A DNA stretch of 64,000 nucleotides from Hyposmocoma kahamanoa (Eukaryota > Arthropoda > Insecta > Lepidoptera > Cosmopterigidae): assembly GCF_003589595.1 (NCBI RefSeq), contig NW_020653851.1:20898907-20962906 (forward strand). The letters are read 5' to 3'. Of this stretch, positions 39,701 to 42,700 are shown one piece after another. The translations under genes were made by a program, and so were the position numbers. Every line of letters starts with the position of its first letter. The first letter of the stretch is position 1. The notes beneath the pieces are model-generated. The model did no database searches, had not been told where the DNA came from, and worked only from the letters and a program-made list of their open reading frames with translations.

Positions 39701-42700
39701 AAAGTTTGTTTCATGAGTTTCTCACAGGTGGCGCACAAGCACATAGAGAAATTAGTGACTGGATCTGTAACTCAGTTAGTAATAGCGGTGGCTCCGGTGT
39801 GGCAACAGTCGCTGGTTCGAGTCCAGTGAAATCCACGGAAGAAAAAACACAATGAAAGTGCCTTAAGCCTCGATTACTCAGAGAACCGATGTCGCCAAAA
39901 CTCACACATTCTTAATTTGAAAAATTACAGTCTTGATATTGATTGGTTTTTGGTTTGGCGAAAAAATATTGATTGGGTTTGGTGAAATTTAAAAAGAAAT
40001 AACAAATTCTGGATTTTGTAATATAATTTAAACTTTACCCTATTGGTATATCGTTGAAAGTTCAATACCATCAATACCTATTATTGCAAGTTAGACGTGT
40101 TGATATTATTGAAATTTCCATTAATGTACTGCCATCTAGCGGTTAAATGCTGAACGACGACGAATTGGACTTATTAATTTAGTTCTCCAAAAAACAAAAG
40201 ACCATATTGCACTGTTGCTAGATTAGGCAATTTCGCGGCGACTAAAAAGTTATCGGCGATATTTAGGCTATGTTTGAAATAGGAAAAGGCGATTTTAGGC
40301 TACTTAATAAAATGTCTGGGGAATTATAAATTTTATTGGGGATTTTGTGGGGAATGGAGATGTAAAATAACTCATTTGGGGGTTTGATTATTTCTACGTG
40401 TGGGGAATTGGGGAAATAAGAAAGTTTCTATTCCCCAGTGTCCGGCAGCAAGCAGAATTGTTTGAATTTTAGGGATTTTATGGCTTGGGTGAATATCGGC
40501 TACTTAACAAACATAAATTGACGAATTAATTTCGCATAAGTCTGGCTACACTGTTGCAGGGGTATAATGGTTTAGTTTTGTTTCTTGTAACAAAAAAATA
40601 TTTCGATAAACATAAAATTTATTAAAATAAGACTTTCCGGTGACATGAAATACACCACGGGTAATATTTTTGGTGCCGCTATCATTTTTGCACTCTAAAA
40701 CAGCACAAGAAGGCATCTAGAATTTCAGAGAATTTGCACGAAAGAATGACACAACCGTACCATACAAAGCAAAAATGGCAGACTGAGCTCAGATAGGTCT
40801 ATCAAGTCCTACAGCTGGCACGCGTCGGACACTAACTAACCACTTTTACTGTATTTATTGTTCTGTGAGTGAAATCGAAAGAATTTTTTCTTTGTGTTGT
40901 GCTATCTTTGTACCAATAATAACTTATAACCAATGATCGGAATTGAGGGTGATTTGTAACTCTCCTATTAAAGCATAAAGTACTAATTATAGTGCATCTG
41001 TATTAATACAAGTGAAATTGTTCTAGGTGATCAAATAATAGCGATAAACGGCGTGAGCTTAGTAGGTCTGCCCCTATCAACGTGCCAGACCTATATTAAA
41101 AACTCAAAGAACCAAACTGTGGTGAAACTCACTGTGGTGCCGTGCGCGCCCGTCGTAGAGGTCAAGATTAAACGGCCTGATACAAAGTACCAGCTCGGAT
41201 TCAGCGTGCAGAATGGCGTGGTAAGGGTTAATTCATATTATTGAATAAAATGTGAGAATTAGGGCCAGCGCAAACCACCGGACGGGAAGGCACGGTACGT
41301 TACATTTAGTAATGTATATTTGATGCTATTCCAATTGAAATACGGTATAAATTGCAGACCGGCCTCGGACCTTTGCGGCCCATTTCTCTCTGCGTCTCAG
41401 AGCATTGAAGTTTATACTTTATCTCAAATGTAATAGCATAAAATATTGACTGTAAAACTCGAGTTGTTGTTCGTATGCGTATGTTTTGGAAAAAAAACAT
41501 AAATGTTTGAGAATATTTATATATTATTTTTGTTACATCGTATTAACCGTGTACAAAAAACTTTATTGTGGTATGAGGTAAATTGAGGAACAATTTAAAC
41601 ATTCTTCGTTTACGTGCTTGTTCTGTTGTGGGCGCAGTTAACCACTCTACAACGTCAGAATCATCATTTGTAAGTTAATTTTTTATTTCAATTTCATTCA
41701 ATTATTGCAACATTTAAAGTTTATGTAAAGATTTTAATAAGTGCTTGGTACGTGATACCCTGTAAGGGCACAGCAAAGAAAATTAGAGGGCACTATTTCT
41801 ATGAATAAAAACAAGGCTCTAAAACAGTCATAAATACATTTTTGGGCTATGTATACACTTCTATAATAAGAGTCCGGTTGATATTCAAAATTGCCATTTA
41901 GGAGGTCTGAAGCACACTTAGGGACAGCAGTATTATGTAATAGGTATTATATGCTAGTTTAAAATGTAATAACAAATGGATTTTATTGATCTTTTCATTA
42001 CTATTAATCTGTAATAATTTATTGTTTATAGCATTATATTTAAAACTTAATACTGTTTGTTCATTTAGCTTCAAGTCAAAGGGTCGTATTCTAGAACTCT
42101 ACTCAATGCTCAAGTTAGGATTTGAGTATGGTTTAAAGCACTTGATATCATACTCAAGTCCCTGCCATCAGGGTCGTATTTCCAGTGCTTGTGTTGCCAG
42201 TGCAATCCTGACTTGAGCATTGAATAGAGTTCTAGAATACGACCCTTAGGGTCGTATTCCAGAACTCTACTCAATGCTCAAGTCAGGACTTGTGTATTGT
42301 AGTGAGCACTGAACATCATACTCGAATCCTTGCCATTAGGGTCGTATTTCCAGTGCTTGAAGTCATACTCAAGTCTGCTCAAATCCTGACTTGAGCATTG
42401 AGTAGAGTTCTGGAATACGAACCTTACTATTGCGTTTGGGTTGACTGTAAGCAACATGAAATAAATAAATTAAAAAAAATGTGGAGGGTGTGCAATAACT
42501 ATTATTATTATTCTTAACATCTTTTTTCTATTACTGTACTTAAATCTTCCAATTAAAATTTCATAAACAATATCGCACTGCTATTACAATAATGTTGTAA
42601 CTCAAAATATGTGAATTTCAAGATTCTATCATTACTGAACGTAAAATTGTAATTGTAAGAAACAATTAAAGTATATCTACTTAACTCAAAATGAGACATA